NCBI RefSeq assembly: GCF_003347205.1
Contig: NZ_QQBJ01000025.1
Coordinates: 1-64,000, forward strand
Direction: 5' to 3'
Origin: Mycolicibacterium moriokaense
GTDB taxonomy: Bacteria > Actinomycetota > Actinomycetes > Mycobacteriales > Mycobacteriaceae
Length of the DNA stretch: 64,000 nucleotides
Part shown: positions 34,097 to 42,707 of the stretch, piece by piece
How positions within the stretch are numbered: position 1 is the first letter of the stretch
Layout of the letters: the number at the start of each line of letters is the position of its first letter
Made by a program: the position numbers and the translations under genes
The notes under the pieces: model-generated
Database searches by the model: none
The model's input: the letters and a program-made list of their open reading frames with translations, nothing else
What the model was told of the DNA's origin: nothing

Positions 34097-34110
34097 TGGA
34101 ACACGTTCTA
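34097..34110. promoter_or_regulatory. KstR-type operator TGGAACACGTTCTA
   Basis: Fits TnnAACnnGTTnnA exactly. It ends 9 bp before the ATG of the F420-type oxidoreductase at 34120, so it would cover the -10 of a leaderless promoter. KstR is the TetR repressor of the cholesterol regulon in actinobacteria; I recall that the M. tuberculosis equivalent Rv0953c is in that regulon. Confidence 0.75.
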
Positions 34111-34119
34111 ATTCTGGGT

Positions 34120-34968
34120 ATGGACTACGGGCTTGTGCTTTTCACCAGCGATCGCGGGATCGCGCCGGCGGCGGCGGCCAAACTGGCCGACGACCATGGC
34201 TTCGCCACGTTCTACGTGCCCGAACACACCCACATCCCGATCAAGCGGGAGGCCGCGCACCCGACCACCGGCGACGAGTCGCTGCCCGACGACCGCTACA
34301 TGCGCACCCTGGATCCGTGGGTGTCGCTGGGCACCGCGTGCGCGGTGACCACGCGGGTACGGCTGTCCACGGCGGTGGCACTGCCCGTCGAGCACGACCC
34401 GATCACCCTGGCCAAGTCGATCGCGACGCTCGACCATCTGTCCGGCGGCCGGGTCAGCCTCGGCGTCGGATTCGGTTGGAACACCGACGAACTCGCCGAC
34501 CACAACGTCCCGCCCGGTCGTCGGCGCACCATGCTTCGCGAGTACATCGAAGCCATGCGCGCGCTGTGGACCCAGGAGGAAGCCGAATTCGACGGCGAGT
34601 TCGTCAAGTTCGGTCCGTCGTGGGCGTGGCCGAAGCCCGTCCAGTCCCACATCCCCGTGCTGGTCGGCGCGGCGGGCACCGAGAAGAACTTCAAGTGGAT
34701 CGCCCGCTCGGCCGACGGCTGGATCACCACGCCGCGCGATTTCGACATCGACGAACCCGTCAAGCTGCTGCAGGACACCTGGGCCGCGGCGGGCCGCGAC
34801 GGCGCCCCGCAGATCGTCGCGCTGGACTTCAAGCCCGACCCCGACAAGCTCGCCCGATGGCAGGAACTCGGCGTCACCGAGGTGCTGTTCGGGCTGCCGG
34901 ACAAGTCCGAGGCCGAGGTCGCCGGCTACGTCGAGCGACTCGCGGGCAAGCTGGCCGCGCTGGTCTGA
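34120..34968 (+). CDS. LLM-class F420-dependent oxidoreductase (Rv0953c-like)
   Basis: 282 aa, luciferase-like barrel. It opens MDYGLVLFTSDRGIAPAAAA; ATLDHLSGGRVSLGVGFGWN is the typical LLM coenzyme region and PVLVGAAGTEKNF is a conserved turn. Same length as Rv0953c as I recall. The ATG immediately follows a KstR-type operator, so expression should be induced by sterol catabolites. The reaction is unknown; sterol-regulated LLM enzymes are presumed to act on steroid intermediates. The 3' end overlaps the convergent TetR gene by 43 bp. Confidence 0.88.
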   Translation: MDYGLVLFTSDRGIAPAAAAKLADDHGFATFYVPEHTHIPIKREAAHPTTGDESLPDDRYMRTLDPWVSLGTACAVTTRVRLSTAVALPVEHDPITLAKSIATLDHLSGGRVSLGVGFGWNTDELADHNVPPGRRRTMLREYIEAMRALWTQEEAEFDGEFVKFGPSWAWPKPVQSHIPVLVGAAGTEKNFKWIARSADGWITTPRDFDIDEPVKLLQDTWAAAGRDGAPQIVALDFKPDPDKLARWQELGVTEVLFGLPDKSEAEVAGYVERLAGKLAALV

Positions 34969-35507
34969 GCGCGGCGCAGCAGGTCGACGAAGGCCTTAGC
35001 CGCTTCGTCGACCCCCTCGTCGTCGTCGGTGCCGACCAGGTCGAGCAGCAGGCCGCGGGTGACCGCGAGCCCGAGGCGCGCCAACGCCGGGTCGGCGGCG
35101 CCGCCCGTTCGGTTGTCGACCTCGCTCAGCCACGAATCGACGGCGCTGGGCAGCATGCGCGCGAACGGCCGCTCCCCCTGCGCTCCCCTGGCGTAGCACT
35201 CGAAGAACAGCCGCTCGAACGGCCGCAGTTCGGGCCTGCGCAGATCGGCCCACATCGCGGCCATCGCCTCGGCGGGCTCGGTGGCCGCGTCGGGCAGCAC
35301 CGACATCTGCCGTCGCTCCACCTCGTCGACGATCGACAGCAGCAGCTCGTCTCGGGATTTGAAGTGGTGCAGCAACATTCGGTGGCTGGTGCCGACTGCT
35401 TCGGCGAGCTCACGCAGCGAGCGGTCCCCGATGCCGCCGTCGGCGAAGGCGTCGATCAGGGCGTCGAGCAACTCTCGGCGCCGCTCGACGTCAGGAGGTC
35501 GAGCCAC
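34926..35507 (-). CDS. TetR-family transcriptional regulator
   Basis: 193 aa from a GTG inside the end of the SRPBCC gene (17-nt overlap). The N-terminal helix-turn-helix is SLRELAEAVGTSHRMLLHHFKS, typical TetR. The C-terminal domain is a variable ligand-binding region. It is coupled to the SRPBCC gene whose start lies in a 20-bp perfect palindrome, so autoregulation through that palindrome is likely. Convergent with the LLM oxidoreductase. Confidence 0.85.
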   Translation of the reverse strand: MARPPDVERRRELLDALIDAFADGGIGDRSLRELAEAVGTSHRMLLHHFKSRDELLLSIVDEVERRQMSVLPDAATEPAEAMAAMWADLRRPELRPFERLFFECYARGAQGERPFARMLPSAVDSWLSEVDNRTGGAADPALARLGLAVTRGLLLDLVGTDDDEGVDEAAKAFVDLLRRAQTSAASLPASRST

Positions 35508-35925
35508 TGAGTTTCTCGCTGCGCGCCTTGAGGCCCTGCGCCTCGAGGTCGAGATAGCGCTTGGTGGTGGCACGCATGAACCGGCCGACGAGCGAGCCGA
35601 CGGGGCCCTGCTGCTCGAGCCGCTGCCGGACCAGGGTGTGGCCGCCCTGCGCGACGACCTCGTGCACGGCGACGGTGCGACCGCCCGGCGAGCGCTGCTC
35701 CCACGTCCACGACGAGCCCTCGTCGAGCCGGGTGACTTCCCACACCAGCTTCGGCAGCCTGGGCTGTTTGATCTTGTAACGCCTGCCGACGGCCAGCGCG
35801 GGGCCGTCGAGGGCCCTCACGCTGGTCACCGATGCGGTCCAGTCCGGCCAGCGCTCCACGTCGGCGAAGACGTCCCAGACGAGCTTGGCGGGAGCATCGA
35901 TGTCGACGGCACAATCGGTAAACAT
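35491..35925 (-). CDS. SRPBCC (START-like) ligand-binding protein
   Basis: 144 aa. MFTDCAVDIDAPAKLVWDVFADVERWPDW is the usual opening of polyketide-cyclase/SRPBCC proteins; the helix-grip fold binds a small hydrophobic ligand. The ATG lies inside the palindrome CATGTACCATATGGTACATG, with no room for a ribosome site, so the mRNA is leaderless. The frame extends 16 codons upstream through the palindrome, which I reject. Coupled to a TetR gene, it may bind or modify the same ligand. Confidence 0.82.
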   Translation of the reverse strand: MFTDCAVDIDAPAKLVWDVFADVERWPDWTASVTSVRALDGPALAVGRRYKIKQPRLPKLVWEVTRLDEGSSWTWEQRSPGGRTVAVHEVVAQGGHTLVRQRLEQQGPVGSLVGRFMRATTKRYLDLEAQGLKARSEKLSGSTS

Positions 35926-35942
35926 GTACCATATGGTACATG
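35923..35942. promoter_or_regulatory. Perfect 20-bp palindrome CATGTACCATATGGTACATG
   Basis: The left end contains the start codon of the SRPBCC gene (complement strand). The centre holds TATGGT, a fitting -10 for a leaderless transcript. Probable operator of the TetR protein encoded by the second gene of the same operon. Confidence 0.75.
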
Positions 35943-35983
35943 AATTGTGCGGCTGCGTGAAGTAGTGCGGCACCCCGGATTCG

Positions 35984-36003
35984 CGTAGTGGACTACGCGT
36001 GTC
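35984..36003. repeat. Motif CGTAGTGNNCTACGCGTGTC, copy 2
   Basis: CGTAGTGGACTACGCGTGTC; 18 of 20 bases match 14296-14315. In this copy the dyad is longer: CGCGTAGT (35982-35989), GG, ACTACGCG (35992-35999). It lies about 60 bp upstream of the small frame at 36063. Confidence 0.6.
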
Positions 36004-36062
36004 CCGCGACCCCGCGTCGGCGACAGTTGGCGTCGAAGCACAACGTCGTGAAAGGACATGCC

Positions 36063-36191
36063 ATGCCTTCGATCAGCCCGCTCATCGTCCGCGTCTTCGA
36101 CGATCCGCACTCCACCGCCCGCCACAACAGGCGCGCGAACCGCACCCGTTTCGAGTCAAGAGGCCGCGTGGCCAAACGCCGGTCGCGGTGA
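36063..36191 (+). CDS. Very small Arg-rich protein
   Basis: 42 aa, with AAAGGA six bases before the ATG. MPSISPLIVRVFDDPHSTAR is followed by a basic tail (HNRRANRTRFESRGRVAKRR). No recognised family; conservation would be needed to accept it. The dyad motif at 35984-36003 stands where its promoter would be. Confidence 0.4.
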   Translation: MPSISPLIVRVFDDPHSTARHNRRANRTRFESRGRVAKRRSR

Positions 36192-36298
36192 CTTGGGCCC
36201 CGCGACGGTCGATTTCGACCTTCGTCTGCTTGCGTGGGTCAGGCGGACGACGATCAAGCGGCGAGGCACGAGCCGCGTTGAGGAGTCCGACCCGAGGG

Positions 36299-37825
36299 TC
36301 AGGCGGGGCGCGCGCGGTTGCCGTGCTCGGAGGGCGTCACGACGATGTGCGCCCCGAGCGGATCGCCGTCGGACATCAACCCGACCAGATCATCGTCTTC
36401 CGTGAGAGCCATGAACCGGGATCCGTGGGTATCGAGTCTGCCGATGATGACCCCGGTGCGCACCGGCCAGTCGTAACGCACAGAGTAGGTCTCGATCGTC
36501 GCGGGGCCGTCAGCCGCCTCCGTCACTGAAATCGTTGGCAGAGAGGCAATCTCGTCATTGATTGACGCACTGTTGTCGGCGCGCCAATCCGTCGGCGAGG
36601 TCGAGTAGATGCCGACCGAATACTTGCTCATGGTGCCGCCGTTGGCGCCGACGAGGCCGAATGCGCCTGGCTTGTCCCGCATCCGCGCGACCGTCTCGGC
36701 GATGGCGTGCAGCGAATAGCTGTTGCCCGGTCCGCCGAAATACGGCAACCCGCCCGTGACCGTCAGCCCGCGCGGGTCGTCACCGTCGATTCCGAGCGCC
36801 TCGCACATGGCGAACACCGGGAACGGGAAGCAGCTGTAGAGGTCGAAGGTGGCGATGTCGTCGACGCCGATACCGGCCACGCGCAACGCTTCTCGCGCGG
36901 CGTGCGTGGTCGCCGGGCTGACGCTGAGGTCGACGCGTTCCAGCAGGCCCTGCTCGACCATGTCGGAGTGCCCGTGCACGTACACCCACTTCTCTTCGGG
37001 CACCCCGAGGCGCCGCGCGGCCTCGACCGACATCATCACCGCCGCGGCACCCTGATTGACCTGGTCGCGGGCGACGAGTAGCCGCGGGTACGGGTCGGCG
37101 ATCATCCGGTTGTCCTCGGTGACGGTCACGATCTCGTCGACCGAGCGCTCGACCGGTGAGGACGAGAACGGGTTCTTGGCAGCGATTTTGGACAGCGGCG
37201 CGAACAACTCGGCCATCGTCGTCCGGTAGTCGGCGACACTGAGGCCGAGTCGGCCGCGGCGCGCGTTGTCCAGCAGCCCGTACTGCACGGGCGCGCCGGT
37301 CAGGCCGTGCTTGACGGTGTATTCGCTGACGTATTGGTAGATCTGGTGACCGCGATCCTCGAGTTGCCCGTCGATGTGCTCGGTGAAATCGGGCTTGTCG
37401 TCGCGCTTGGCGAAGTAGCGAAGGGTAGAGCCGTTCTCCGAGCCGATGATCATCACGACGTCGGCGTCGCCGTTGGCGATCTCGGCGCCGAACTCGCTGA
37501 TCAGCTTCTGCGGCCCCTGCCCGCCGACGGGTTCGACGATCGAGCGGGCGGGCTGCGCGCCCAACCGCTGCATCACCGATCGCGGATAGTTGTTGCTCTT
37601 GCCCAGCGGGACGGGCATGCCCGCCGAGATCTCGAACTGGCGCAGGCCCACGACGGCGTCGACGGCCTTGGCGACGTCATTCGGGTTGGCGCCGGTGTCG
37701 GCCAACGCGGCCCTGGCGGCCTCGGTCGCGAGTTCGACCGCCGACATGCCCCGGTAGCCGGGGTCGTCGATGTTCTCGGTGAACTGGCCGACGCCGACGA
37801 GGACCGGGGTACGCGGGTCCACCAT
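36299..37825 (-). CDS. Thiolase-like protein type 1 (TLP1) with extra C-terminal domain
   Basis: 508 aa, longer than ordinary thiolases (about 390), with AGGAGGTCTGTA before the ATG. The thiolase fold (1-400) lacks the nucleophilic Cys: the usual Cys-Gly-Ser-Gly site reads EPVGGQGPQ. The acid/base regions are DLYSCFPFPV and NGGTMSKYSVG. The last ~90 residues are the additional C-terminal domain found in TLP1 proteins described from M. smegmatis. It may bind acyl-CoA or sterol-CoA without Claisen chemistry, or act as an SCP2-type thiolase. A KstR-like site lies 46 bp upstream. Confidence 0.83.
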   Translation of the reverse strand: MVDPRTPVLVGVGQFTENIDDPGYRGMSAVELATEAARAALADTGANPNDVAKAVDAVVGLRQFEISAGMPVPLGKSNNYPRSVMQRLGAQPARSIVEPVGGQGPQKLISEFGAEIANGDADVVMIIGSENGSTLRYFAKRDDKPDFTEHIDGQLEDRGHQIYQYVSEYTVKHGLTGAPVQYGLLDNARRGRLGLSVADYRTTMAELFAPLSKIAAKNPFSSSPVERSVDEIVTVTEDNRMIADPYPRLLVARDQVNQGAAAVMMSVEAARRLGVPEEKWVYVHGHSDMVEQGLLERVDLSVSPATTHAAREALRVAGIGVDDIATFDLYSCFPFPVFAMCEALGIDGDDPRGLTVTGGLPYFGGPGNSYSLHAIAETVARMRDKPGAFGLVGANGGTMSKYSVGIYSTSPTDWRADNSASINDEIASLPTISVTEAADGPATIETYSVRYDWPVRTGVIIGRLDTHGSRFMALTEDDDLVGLMSDGDPLGAHIVVTPSEHGNRARPA

Positions 37826-37870
37826 TACAGACCTCCTGACGACTGTTAATTCGTCAGGCTAACTGAAAAC

Positions 37871-37884
37871 TGGAACGTGTTCCT
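37871..37884. promoter_or_regulatory. KstR-like operator TGGAACGTGTTCCT
   Basis: AAC-N2-GTT core with inverted GGAAC/GTTCC arms; only one outer base departs from TnnAACnnGTTnnA. It lies 46 bp upstream of the TLP1 gene start on the minus strand. Confidence 0.65.
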
Positions 37885-37916
37885 AATCCTGCGGGCGTTC
37901 TGCGGCGTCCCTCACA

Positions 37917-37934
37917 CCGCGTGGGCCCACGCGG
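37917..37934. terminator. 18-bp palindrome after sucD
   Basis: CCGCGTGGGCCCACGCGG is a perfect palindrome lying 10 bp beyond the sucD stop. It could form a short GC hairpin ending the sucCD transcript, though no T run follows. Confidence 0.4.
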
Positions 37935-37943
37935 GGCAACGGG

Positions 37944-38846
37944 TCAGAGGCCCTGCAGGATGTCGCGCGCCAGCTTCGCGGTCTCCGACGGCGTCTTGCC
38001 CACCTTCACGCCCGCGGCCTCCAGGGCTTCCTTCTTCGCGGCCGCGGTGCCCGACGAGCCCGACACGATGGCGCCGGCGTGGCCCATCGTCTTGCCCTCC
38101 GGCGCAGTGAATCCCGCGACGTAGCCGACGACCGGCTTGGAGACGTTGGCCTTGATGTAGTCGGCCGCACGCTCCTCGGCGTCGCCGCCGATCTCGCCGA
38201 TCATCACGATGACCTTGGTGTCGGGGTCCTTCTCGAAGGCCTCGATGGCGTCGATGTGCGTGGTGCCGATGACCGGGTCGCCGCCGATGCCGATCGCGGT
38301 GGAGAAGCCGAAGTCGCGCAACTCGAACATCATCTGGTAGGTCAGAGTGCCCGACTTCGACACCAGGCCGACGGGGCCGGGGCCGGTGATGTTGGCGGGC
38401 GTGATGCCGGCCAACGCCTCGCCCGGCGTGATGATGCCGGGGCAGTTGGGGCCGATGATGCGGGTCTTCTGCCCCTTCTCGACGTTATATGCCCACGCGT
38501 ACGCGCTGTCCTGCACCGGGATTCCCTCGGTGATGACGACGAGCAGCGGGATCTCGGCGTCGATGGCCTCGATGATCGCGTCCTTGGCGAACTTCGGCGG
38601 CACGAAGACGACGGACACGTCGGCGCCCGTCTCCTTCATCGCCTCGGCGACGGTGCCGAACACCGGAAGCTCGACGTCGTTGCCGCCGGAGTCCTTGTGC
38701 GACACCGTGGTTCCGGCCTTACGGGCGTTGACGCCGCCGACCAGCTGCGTGCCTGCCTTCAGCATCAGCGCGGTGTGCTTGGTGCCCTCGCCGCCGGTGA
38801 TGCCCTGGACGATGACCTTGCTGTCCTTGTTCAAAAAGATCGACAT
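37944..38846 (-). CDS. sucD: Succinyl-CoA synthetase alpha subunit
   Basis: 300 aa. N-terminal CoA-binding Rossmann domain ([14 protein letters not shown]), then the ligase domain with the phospho-histidine His256 in [11 protein letters not shown] and IGPNCPGII. With SucC it interconverts succinyl-CoA and succinate with nucleotide phosphorylation in the TCA cycle. ATG with AGGGA upstream, 12 nt after sucC. Confidence 0.98.
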   Translation of the reverse strand: MSIFLNKDSKVIVQGITGGEGTKHTALMLKAGTQLVGGVNARKAGTTVSHKDSGGNDVELPVFGTVAEAMKETGADVSVVFVPPKFAKDAIIEAIDAEIPLLVVITEGIPVQDSAYAWAYNVEKGQKTRIIGPNCPGIITPGEALAGITPANITGPGPVGLVSKSGTLTYQMMFELRDFGFSTAIGIGGDPVIGTTHIDAIEAFEKDPDTKVIVMIGEIGGDAEERAADYIKANVSKPVVGYVAGFTAPEGKTMGHAGAIVSGSSGTAAAKKEALEAAGVKVGKTPSETAKLARDILQGL

Positions 38847-38858
38847 TTCAAGTGTCCC

Positions 38859-40022
38859 TTACTTGTTCGCCAGCTCGGCGGCTTTGTCGGCACCGGCGTC
38901 CATGGTGTCGGCCTGGATCACCAGGGGGTGGTTGGCCTCGGCCAGGATGCGGCGGCCCTCGTCGACGTTGTTGCCGTCGAGTCGCACGACGAGCGGCTTG
39001 TTCGCGTCGTCGCCGAGAATCTTGAGCGCGTTGACGATGCCGTTGGCGACCGCGTCGCACGAGGTGATGCCGCCGAACACGTTGACGAACACGCTCTTGA
39101 CCTGCGAGTCGTTCAGGATGACGTCCAGGCCCGCGGCCATCACCTCGGCCGACGCGCCGCCGCCGATGTCGAGGAAGTTGGCCGGCTTCACGCCGCCGTG
39201 CTTCTCGCCCGCGTAGGCGGTGACGTCCAGTGTCGACATGACCAGGCCCGCGCCGTTGCCGATGATGCCGACCTCACCGTCGAGCTTGACGTAGTTGAGG
39301 TCGTGCTCCTTGGCCTTGAGTTCCAGCGGGTCCGTCGCGTCGCGGTCCTCGAACTCGGCGTGGTCGGGATGGCGGAAGTCGGCGTTGGCGTCCAGGGTGA
39401 CCTTGCCGTCCAGCGCCAGGATCTGATCGTCAGGCGTACGCACCAGCGGGTTGACCTCGACCAGGGTGGCGTCCTCGCCGACGAACACCTCCCACAGCTT
39501 GGCGATCGTCACCGCCGCGGAGTCCAGCACCTCGGCGGGCAGATGACCCTTCTCGGCGATCTCACGCGCGAACGCCTCGTCGACGCCCTTGGTCGCGTCG
39601 ACGGGGATGCGGGCCAGCCGGTCCGGCTTGGTGGCGGCGACCTCTTCGATCTCGACGCCGCCCTCGACCGAGCACATGGCCAGGTAGGTGCGGTTGGCGC
39701 GGTCCAGCAGGAAGGAGATGTAGTACTCCTCGGCGATGTCGCTGGCCTCGGACACGAGCAACTTCTTCACGACGTGGCCCTTGATGTCCAGGCCCAGGAT
39801 GTTCTGCGCGTGGGTGAACGCGTCGTCGGGGGTGGCCGCGTACTTCACTCCGCCCGCCTTGCCGCGGCCGCCGGTCTTGACCTGCGCCTTCACCATCACC
39901 GGCTTGCCGATCTCCTCGGCGATCGCCTTGGCCTCCTCGGCCGTGTTGGTCACCCGACCCGGGGTGGTGGGAACGTTGTGCTTGGCGAACAACTCTTTCG
40001 CCTGGTACTCGAAAAGGTCCAT
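38859..40022 (-). CDS. sucC: Succinyl-CoA synthetase beta subunit
   Basis: 387 aa. [22 protein letters not shown] begins an ATP-grasp domain ([19 protein letters not shown]), and the C-terminal ligase domain contains [10 protein letters not shown]. Forms the heterotetramer with SucD. First gene of sucCD; the intergenic region in front contains a CRP-like dyad. Confidence 0.98.
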   Translation of the reverse strand: MDLFEYQAKELFAKHNVPTTPGRVTNTAEEAKAIAEEIGKPVMVKAQVKTGGRGKAGGVKYAATPDDAFTHAQNILGLDIKGHVVKKLLVSEASDIAEEYYISFLLDRANRTYLAMCSVEGGVEIEEVAATKPDRLARIPVDATKGVDEAFAREIAEKGHLPAEVLDSAAVTIAKLWEVFVGEDATLVEVNPLVRTPDDQILALDGKVTLDANADFRHPDHAEFEDRDATDPLELKAKEHDLNYVKLDGEVGIIGNGAGLVMSTLDVTAYAGEKHGGVKPANFLDIGGGASAEVMAAGLDVILNDSQVKSVFVNVFGGITSCDAVANGIVNALKILGDDANKPLVVRLDGNNVDEGRRILAEANHPLVIQADTMDAGADKAAELANK

Positions 40023-40178
40023 CAGCTCACTGTCTGTTCGATGTCACTGCCGCTTGACTGTCACTGCCTGTTTGACGTTGCTGTACGCCCCCGACGGGCT
40101 CGGGGGAACTTTATCGACACGAGCAGAGGACATCCGCACCGCCCACCGCTCATGTGGCAGATCTCACCGCGGCCCGAG

Positions 40179-40194
40179 GGTGATACAAGTCACA
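40179..40194. promoter_or_regulatory. CRP-like dyad GGTGA-TACAAG-TCACA
   Basis: One change from TGTGA-N6-TCACA. It lies about 157 bp upstream of sucC (minus) and about 104 bp upstream of the M23 gene (plus). CRP control of either is inference. Confidence 0.4.
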
Positions 40195-40297
40195 TTCGGC
40201 GATGGAATACTCTCTCGGGTTGCCGAGATCATTGGGATTTGGTTAACGTCTAGCGGTCTAGATAACGTTCTGGTCACGACTCGAAGGATATTTCAGG

Positions 40298-41422
40298 TTG
40301 GCGGGGCAACGGTCGTTCGATTCTCCTGACGGAGTCGCGACGAATGCTCGCAACAGGTGGGTCGATCCCGAAGCCCCACAGGCCACCGAAATCACCGACA
40401 TCATTCCTTTCAACGAGTTCGGCAAGCTCTGTGAGCTGGAGTTTCGCGACAACACCGCCTTCGATCGCGAATGCCAGGTCATCCACGCTCCCGAGCTCGA
40501 CGACATGGCCGACACCGACGACCTGATCCCGATGCGGCTCGCCGTGCCGTCCGAGTTCCGCCCGGACGCCCGTGACGAACGCCGCACCGCGTCCTCGGGG
40601 TCCCCGCGCTCCTCGCGCGGCGCCCGCACCGCGACGCACGCCTACCGGGACAGCAACACCGACGTCAGCGACGGCGCCGCCGCCACCGACATCATCGACA
40701 TGGGCGCCCGCCGGGCCGCCGCGCACCGCAAGGAGACCGCCAGCGCGGTCAAGGGCAGGCTGATGATCGCCGCCATGGCCGCAGGCGCCACCGCCGCGGC
40801 CGCCCACTCGGTGATGAACAACTCCGAGACCGCCACCTCCGACACCGTGCTGGCCGCCGATCAGACGACACTCGCCGCAGGCGCCGTATCCGGTTCCAGC
40901 GACGGCATGCAGGTGGTGTCCGTCGCGCCGGCGGCCGACTCCACCGTGCACGCCGAGGAGATCGTCAAGGCCGCCGCATTCGCCCAGGAACGGGCCGAGC
41001 GCGAGGCGCGACTGCAGCGGCCGCTGTTCGTGATGCCGACCAAGGGCGTGTTCACGTCGGGCTTCGGCTACCGCTGGGGCGTGCTGCACGCCGGCATCGA
41101 CATCGCCAACTCGATCGGCACCCCGATCGTCGCGGCCGCCGACGGCGTCGTCATCGACGCGGGCCCGACCGCCGGCTACGGCGCCTGGGTCAAGATTCGG
41201 CACGCCGACGGAACCGTCACGCTCTATGGCCACGTCAACACCTGGACCGTCAACATCGGCCAGCGGGTGTGGGCCGGCGATCAGATCGCCACGATCGGCA
41301 ATCGCGGTAACTCGACGGGCCCGCACCTGCATTTCTCGGTGCTGCAGAACGGCACGCAGTACATCGACCCGGTGCCCTGGCTGGCCAAACGGGGCTTGAG
41401 CCCCGGCACGTACTCTCCGTAA
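40298..41422 (+). CDS. M23 (LytM) metallopeptidase (Rv0950c-like)
   Basis: 374 aa from a TTG; AAGGA lies about 12 nt upstream, so the exact start is uncertain. A long cytoplasmic acidic N-terminus (1-150) is followed by a membrane/signal-anchor segment (about 150-170, LMIAAMAAGATAAAA) and a helical linker. The C-terminal LytM domain (about 245-360) has the zinc ligands His and Asp in HAGIDIANS and the His-x-His in GPHLHFSVL. Cleaves peptidoglycan cross-links or activates an amidase. A dyad AACGT-N-ACGTT (about 40243-40267) lies in its upstream region. Confidence 0.88.
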   Translation: MAGQRSFDSPDGVATNARNRWVDPEAPQATEITDIIPFNEFGKLCELEFRDNTAFDRECQVIHAPELDDMADTDDLIPMRLAVPSEFRPDARDERRTASSGSPRSSRGARTATHAYRDSNTDVSDGAAATDIIDMGARRAAAHRKETASAVKGRLMIAAMAAGATAAAAHSVMNNSETATSDTVLAADQTTLAAGAVSGSSDGMQVVSVAPAADSTVHAEEIVKAAAFAQERAEREARLQRPLFVMPTKGVFTSGFGYRWGVLHAGIDIANSIGTPIVAAADGVVIDAGPTAGYGAWVKIRHADGTVTLYGHVNTWTVNIGQRVWAGDQIATIGNRGNSTGPHLHFSVLQNGTQYIDPVPWLAKRGLSPGTYSP

Positions 41423-41424
41423 GT

Positions 41425-42009
41425 GTGAGTGACTCGGACCTTCCCGATCAGTCCGACGACGATTCGTCTCCCCCGTCCGACGGGCTCTCCGCACCCAAGA
41501 CGAGCATCATCCGGCGTGCGCCGACGGGGTCCCTGCCCACGCTGGACGAACCGCGCACCGCTCACATCGGCACCGATCACCCCGAGCTGCAGACCGCCTA
41601 CATTCCGCGGGCCAGGCCGGTAGCGATCCGGGGGCACCGCGGGGCGCGCCCGAAAGCGGCGGCGGCAACCGCGGTGTTCGCGATCGTCAGCGGGTGGGCC
41701 ACCGCCGTCATCGCCACGGACCTGATCACCGGCTGGTGGACATCCGACCGGCTGTTCTGTGTCGCGGTCGGCTTTCTCACGCTGGTGTCGGCGGGAGCGC
41801 TCATCGGCGGGTTGATCGCGCTTCTGCTGCGTCGCCGAATGGCCCGCCTGCTGATCGTGGTGGGTTCGGTGATCGGGTTGATGATCTTCGCGAGCCTCTT
41901 CGTGGCGGGCGCCAAGCTCGCGCCCGTCGTCTACGCGATCCCGTCACTGCCGCTGATCACGATCGTGCTCACGCTGCTGCCCGCCACCGCCCGCTGGGCC
42001 CGGCCGTAG
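41425..42009 (+). CDS. Four-helix membrane protein
   Basis: 194 aa from a GTG 2 nt after the M23 stop, so co-transcribed with it. The N-terminal 75 residues are Ser/Asp/Pro-rich and cytoplasmic; four membrane helices follow at about 78-101, 108-134, 139-160 and 163-187. Family not recognised. Coupling suggests an envelope role with the M23 peptidase. Confidence 0.72.
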   Translation: MSDSDLPDQSDDDSSPPSDGLSAPKTSIIRRAPTGSLPTLDEPRTAHIGTDHPELQTAYIPRARPVAIRGHRGARPKAAAATAVFAIVSGWATAVIATDLITGWWTSDRLFCVAVGFLTLVSAGALIGGLIALLLRRRMARLLIVVGSVIGLMIFASLFVAGAKLAPVVYAIPSLPLITIVLTLLPATARWARP

Positions 42010-42037
42010 CCGCCGCGGCGGATACGTCATCACCGAG

Positions 42038-42087
42038 ATCTGCAGGATGGCTGTGGTTGTTTGGCGAACCACGACCGCCCTGCAGAT
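42038..42087 (+). terminator. Long hairpin after the membrane protein gene
   Basis: ATCTGCAGG (42038-42046) pairs with CCTGCAGAT (42079-42087), and inside it GTGGTT pairs with AACCAC. It starts 28 nt after the stop. A weak T stretch (ATTTC) follows; it may work as a terminator on either strand. Confidence 0.5.
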
Positions 42088-42158
42088 TTCGCGCAGGTCC
42101 CGCTGAGAATGTGCGCGCGGTCGGTATGCGGGCCGAAGTCGTCCTGAGCCCCTCCCTT

Positions 42159-42180
42159 CACATGCATATATGCGCATGTG
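42159..42180. promoter_or_regulatory. Inverted repeat CACATGC-N8-GCATGTG
   Basis: Seven-base perfect arms, 33 bp upstream of the SRPBCC start at 42213. The centre (ATATATGC) is AT-rich and could include a -10. Candidate operator. Confidence 0.45.
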
Positions 42181-42212
42181 TACATTGGTGCCCGGAAGGG
42201 AGGAAACGATTG

Positions 42213-42707
42213 ATGTTCGAATTCACCGAGACGATCGTCATCGAGGAATCGGCCGAGCGGGTGTGGGAGGTGATGCGCGACGTCGACAAGTGGTGGCTGC
42301 CGTCGAATCCCGAGCACATCAGCCTCGAGCATCTCGACGACAGGCCGGCGACGGAAGTCGGTGCCCGGCTGCGGATTCGGGAGAAGGTCGCAGGCATCCC
42401 CGCCGATGCGGTGGGCGCGATCACCGCGGTGGAACCAGGTGCGGCGGTGACGTGGGACGCCGACGCGACCTACCGTCTGCTGGGCCTGAGCGTCGACGTC
42501 GGCGAGGGCGTGACCTGGCGGGTCCAACCGGAGGGGCCATCGTCCACGGTCGTCAGCGCCCATGTGTGGGCGACGTTTCCGCCGGGGATCTTCGGCAAGG
42601 TGGTGGCGTTCGTGTTCGTCCGCCTGCTCAACGGAATCGCCAAGGACCGCGAGCACGCGCGCACCGAATTGCGCTACCTCAAGGCGACGATCGAGCAGCA
42701 GGCCTAG
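42213..42707 (+). CDS. SRPBCC-family protein
   Basis: 164 aa, with GGGAGG upstream of the ATG. MFEFTETIVIEESAERVWEVMRD is the usual polyketide-cyclase/START-like opening; the C-terminal long helix ends LRYLKATIEQQA. Binds an unknown hydrophobic ligand. Its stop overlaps the convergent uvrD1 stop by 4 nt. An inverted repeat just upstream suggests repressor control. Confidence 0.82.
   Translation: MFEFTETIVIEESAERVWEVMRDVDKWWLPSNPEHISLEHLDDRPATEVGARLRIREKVAGIPADAVGAITAVEPGAAVTWDADATYRLLGLSVDVGEGVTWRVQPEGPSSTVVSAHVWATFPPGIFGKVVAFVFVRLLNGIAKDREHARTELRYLKATIEQQA

Noticed and set aside
36299-37825. Ordinary acetyl-CoA acetyltransferase annotation
   Set aside because: The nucleophilic Cys is missing and the protein has the TLP1 extra domain.
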